A stretch of 53,083 bases of DNA from Gemmatimonadota bacterium (GTDB lineage Bacteria; Gemmatimonadota; Gemmatimonadetes; Longimicrobiales; Gaopeijiaceae): the NCBI GenBank assembly GCA_009841165.1, contig VXMI01000067.1, positions 1 through 53,083 on the forward strand. The letters run 5' to 3'. The first letter of the stretch is position 1; each line of letters opens with the position of its first letter. The notes beneath the pieces were generated by a model. That model saw only the letters and a program-made list of their open reading frames with translations. It ran no database searches and was not told the DNA's origin. The position numbers and the translations under genes were made by a program. Of this stretch, positions 52,292 through 53,083 are shown piece after piece.

Positions 52292-52630
52292 ATGGGAGTC
52301 ACCAGGACACGCGAGATCGGCTTTACCCCCGAGGCCGTGCGAACCGCGGGGTGGGGGAGGGCGCTCGCGCACCCCGCCCGCGTGGCGATTCTGATTCTGC
52401 TTGCAGAGCGGCGAACGTGCGTGTGCGGTGAGATCGTGGACGACCTCCCCCTCGCGCAGTCGACCGTCTCCCAGCATCTGCGGGTGCTTCGGGAGGAGGG
52501 CCTGGTAAGGGGCGAGGTAGATGGAACGCGCTCCTGCTATTGCATCGACGCGGATCGAGTCCGCGCGATGATGACGGACCTCAACCGGCTCGGCGCCAGC
52601 CTGGAGCGGAAGGCCGCCTGTGGCTGCTGA
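52292..52630 (+). CDS. ArsR/SmtB-family metalloregulatory repressor
   Basis: A 112-residue winged-helix repressor. The pre-DNA-binding helix carries [11 protein letters not shown] (residues ~40-50), the CxC arrangement of arsenite/antimonite-sensing ArsR proteins. The recognition helix follows as [18 protein letters not shown], and the wing as [17 protein letters not shown]. Extra cysteines occur in SCYC and in the C-terminal ACGC, so more than one thiolate site is possible. Metalloid binding is inferred from the motif only. ATG 52292 is used because the TTG at 52247 falls within the operator; GGGAAG lies just upstream. The cysteine-rich micro-ORF follows 51 bp later without a visible promoter. 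Confidence 0.88.
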   Translation: MGVTRTREIGFTPEAVRTAGWGRALAHPARVAILILLAERRTCVCGEIVDDLPLAQSTVSQHLRVLREEGLVRGEVDGTRSCYCIDADRVRAMMTDLNRLGASLERKAACGC

Positions 52631-52669
52631 CCGGATCAATGCAGGACAATCAACACGTCAATCCCAATC

Positions 52670-52676
52670 AAGGAGG
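52670..52676 (+). promoter_or_regulatory. Strong Shine-Dalgarno of the cysteine-rich micro-ORF
   Basis: AAGGAGG, five bases before ATG 52682, is among the best ribosome-binding sites in the window and the main evidence that the 19-codon frame is translated. Confidence 0.75.
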
Positions 52677-52681
52677 ACACG

Positions 52682-52741
52682 ATGACAAGCGTCTGCGGAT
52701 GTTGCTGCGATGGCGGTTGTTGCTGCGGCCCCTGCTGCTGA
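52682..52741 (+). CDS. Cysteine-rich 19-residue peptide (putative micro-metallothionein)
   Basis: The peptide reads M-T-S-V-C-G-C-C-C-D-G-G-C-C-C-G-P-C-C, with nine cysteines in 19 residues arranged as CxCCC, CCC and CxxCC-type clusters. It ends at TGA 52739-52741. A perfect AAGGAGG lies five bases upstream. It sits 51 bp downstream of an ArsR-type repressor on the same strand and is followed by a strong stem-loop, which suggests a two-gene metal-responsive transcript. I recognise no family. The most natural role is thiolate binding of arsenite or a soft metal in the cytoplasm; a modified-peptide precursor is possible. All of this function is inference. Confidence 0.65.
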   Translation: MTSVCGCCCDGGCCCGPCC

Positions 52742-52750
52742 GCAACTTCG

Positions 52751-52802
52751 GCAAGCCCGAAGGGGGTCGGTCAGGCGGACCGGCCGACCCCCGGGGGCTT
52801 GC
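52751..52802 (+). terminator. Large stem-loop after the cysteine-rich ORF
   Basis: Outer stem GCAAGCCC (52751-52758) with GGGCTTGC (52795-52802) and inner stem GGGGGTCGG (52762-52770) with CCGACCCCC (52784-52792). An alternative inner hairpin pairs 52765-52772 with 52778-52785. It starts 10 bp after the stop. No T-run follows, so it may be a terminator, an RNA stabiliser or another RNA structure. Confidence 0.6.
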
Positions 52803-52874
52803 GACAAGCCCATCTCCGCCCCGATATCTGATTAACAGTTCCAAACCCGGAAACGTGCAATCAGGGAATCCGAC

Positions 52875-53018
52875 ATGACTCACACGCGCCGCCGCTTCCT
52901 CGCCACCTCTGCCGCCGCCGCCGGAGCCGCCGCGCTCACACCCGGCCAGGCGCTTTCCACTGACGCTTCGCGCCCTGGCTCCCCGCTCGGCAGCGGTACC
53001 CCCTACCCCTGTCTCTGA
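52875..53018 (+). pseudogene. Tat signal-peptide start of a truncated or frameshifted gene
   Basis: A 47-codon frame starts with a clear twin-arginine leader (THTRRRFLATSAAAAGAAAL) and continues as mature-protein-like sequence (STDASRPGSPLGSGTPYPCL), then stops at TGA TAA. From about 53009 the -1 frame is open to the window end (reading LSLITITEPTRHEAIEEAG), so a frameshift in the C-rich stretch 52998-53009 is plausible. The break could be real or a sequencing error near the contig end. The intended product cannot be identified from the leader. Confidence 0.5.
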
Positions 53019-53083
53019 TAACCATCACCGAGCCCACGAGACACGAGGCAATAGAGGAGGCCGGGGTGAGGGGGGAAAAAAAA

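Noticed and set aside
53070-53083. G6A8 run at the end of the window as a terminator or poly-A signal
   Set aside because: There is no stem before it, and its place at the exact end suggests a contig-end artefact.

Overview
The window is about 53 kb of high-GC bacterial chromosome with densely packed genes; no stretch longer than about 230 bp lacks a gene. The gene content points to Gemmatimonadota or a close relative. It includes a SusC/SusD pair outside an obvious polysaccharide locus, TolB-propeller/amidohydrolase fusions, choice-of-anchor B and LVIVD-type beta-propellers, 6-bladed propeller lipoproteins, a GLPGLI protein beside a TonB-type receptor, DUF5715, and many Tat-exported lipoproteins. 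This is inferred from family content; there is no rRNA here, and Acidobacteriota or Rhodothermota-like lineages are not excluded. No phage, insertion sequence or CRISPR array is visible.

Layout. 1-9 kb: lipoprotein fragment, FG-GAP protein, small thioesterase, TonB-type receptor translationally coupled to a GLPGLI protein, and a secreted M14 carboxypeptidase. 9.1-9.9 kb: RHH/PIN toxin-antitoxin pair with a palindromic operator. 9.9-12.6 kb: Tat-exported Gfo/Idh/MocA oxidoreductase and Fsr-like MFS transporter. 12.8-17.8 kb: two near-duplicate LVIVD lipoproteins flanking a DUF305 protein. 17.8-24.7 kb: OmpW-like barrel, D-aminoacylase-like amidohydrolase, vestigial PIN toxin, queG, propeller lipoprotein, coiled-coil membrane protein, class V aminotransferase. 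24.9-34.5 kb: second M14 peptidase, anchor-B protein, alpha/beta hydrolase, TolB-amidohydrolase. 34.5-40 kb: tRNA-Asn, divergent YchF GTPase, SusD, SusC. 40.2-52.1 kb: Tat aminotransferase with formamidase, DUF5715, Fxna/ERMP1-like M28 membrane peptidase, PhoX-like protein, Tat epimerase, STAS protein, DUF1028, second Tat oxidoreductase. 52.2-53 kb: ArsR-type repressor followed by a 19-residue peptide with nine cysteines.

The common theme is periplasmic and surface catabolism of peptides and amides: two M14 peptidases, one M28 peptidase, a D-aminoacylase, an amidohydrolase and a formamidase. Import is served by two TonB-type receptors. An unusually large set of cofactor-dependent enzymes appears to be exported folded through Tat.

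The most novel element is at the right end. A CxC-type ArsR-like repressor with its own operator precedes a micro-ORF (52682-52741) with a perfect Shine-Dalgarno sequence. Nine of its 19 residues are cysteine, and a very strong stem-loop follows. It looks like a metal/metalloid-responsive micro-metallothionein unit that standard gene callers would miss.
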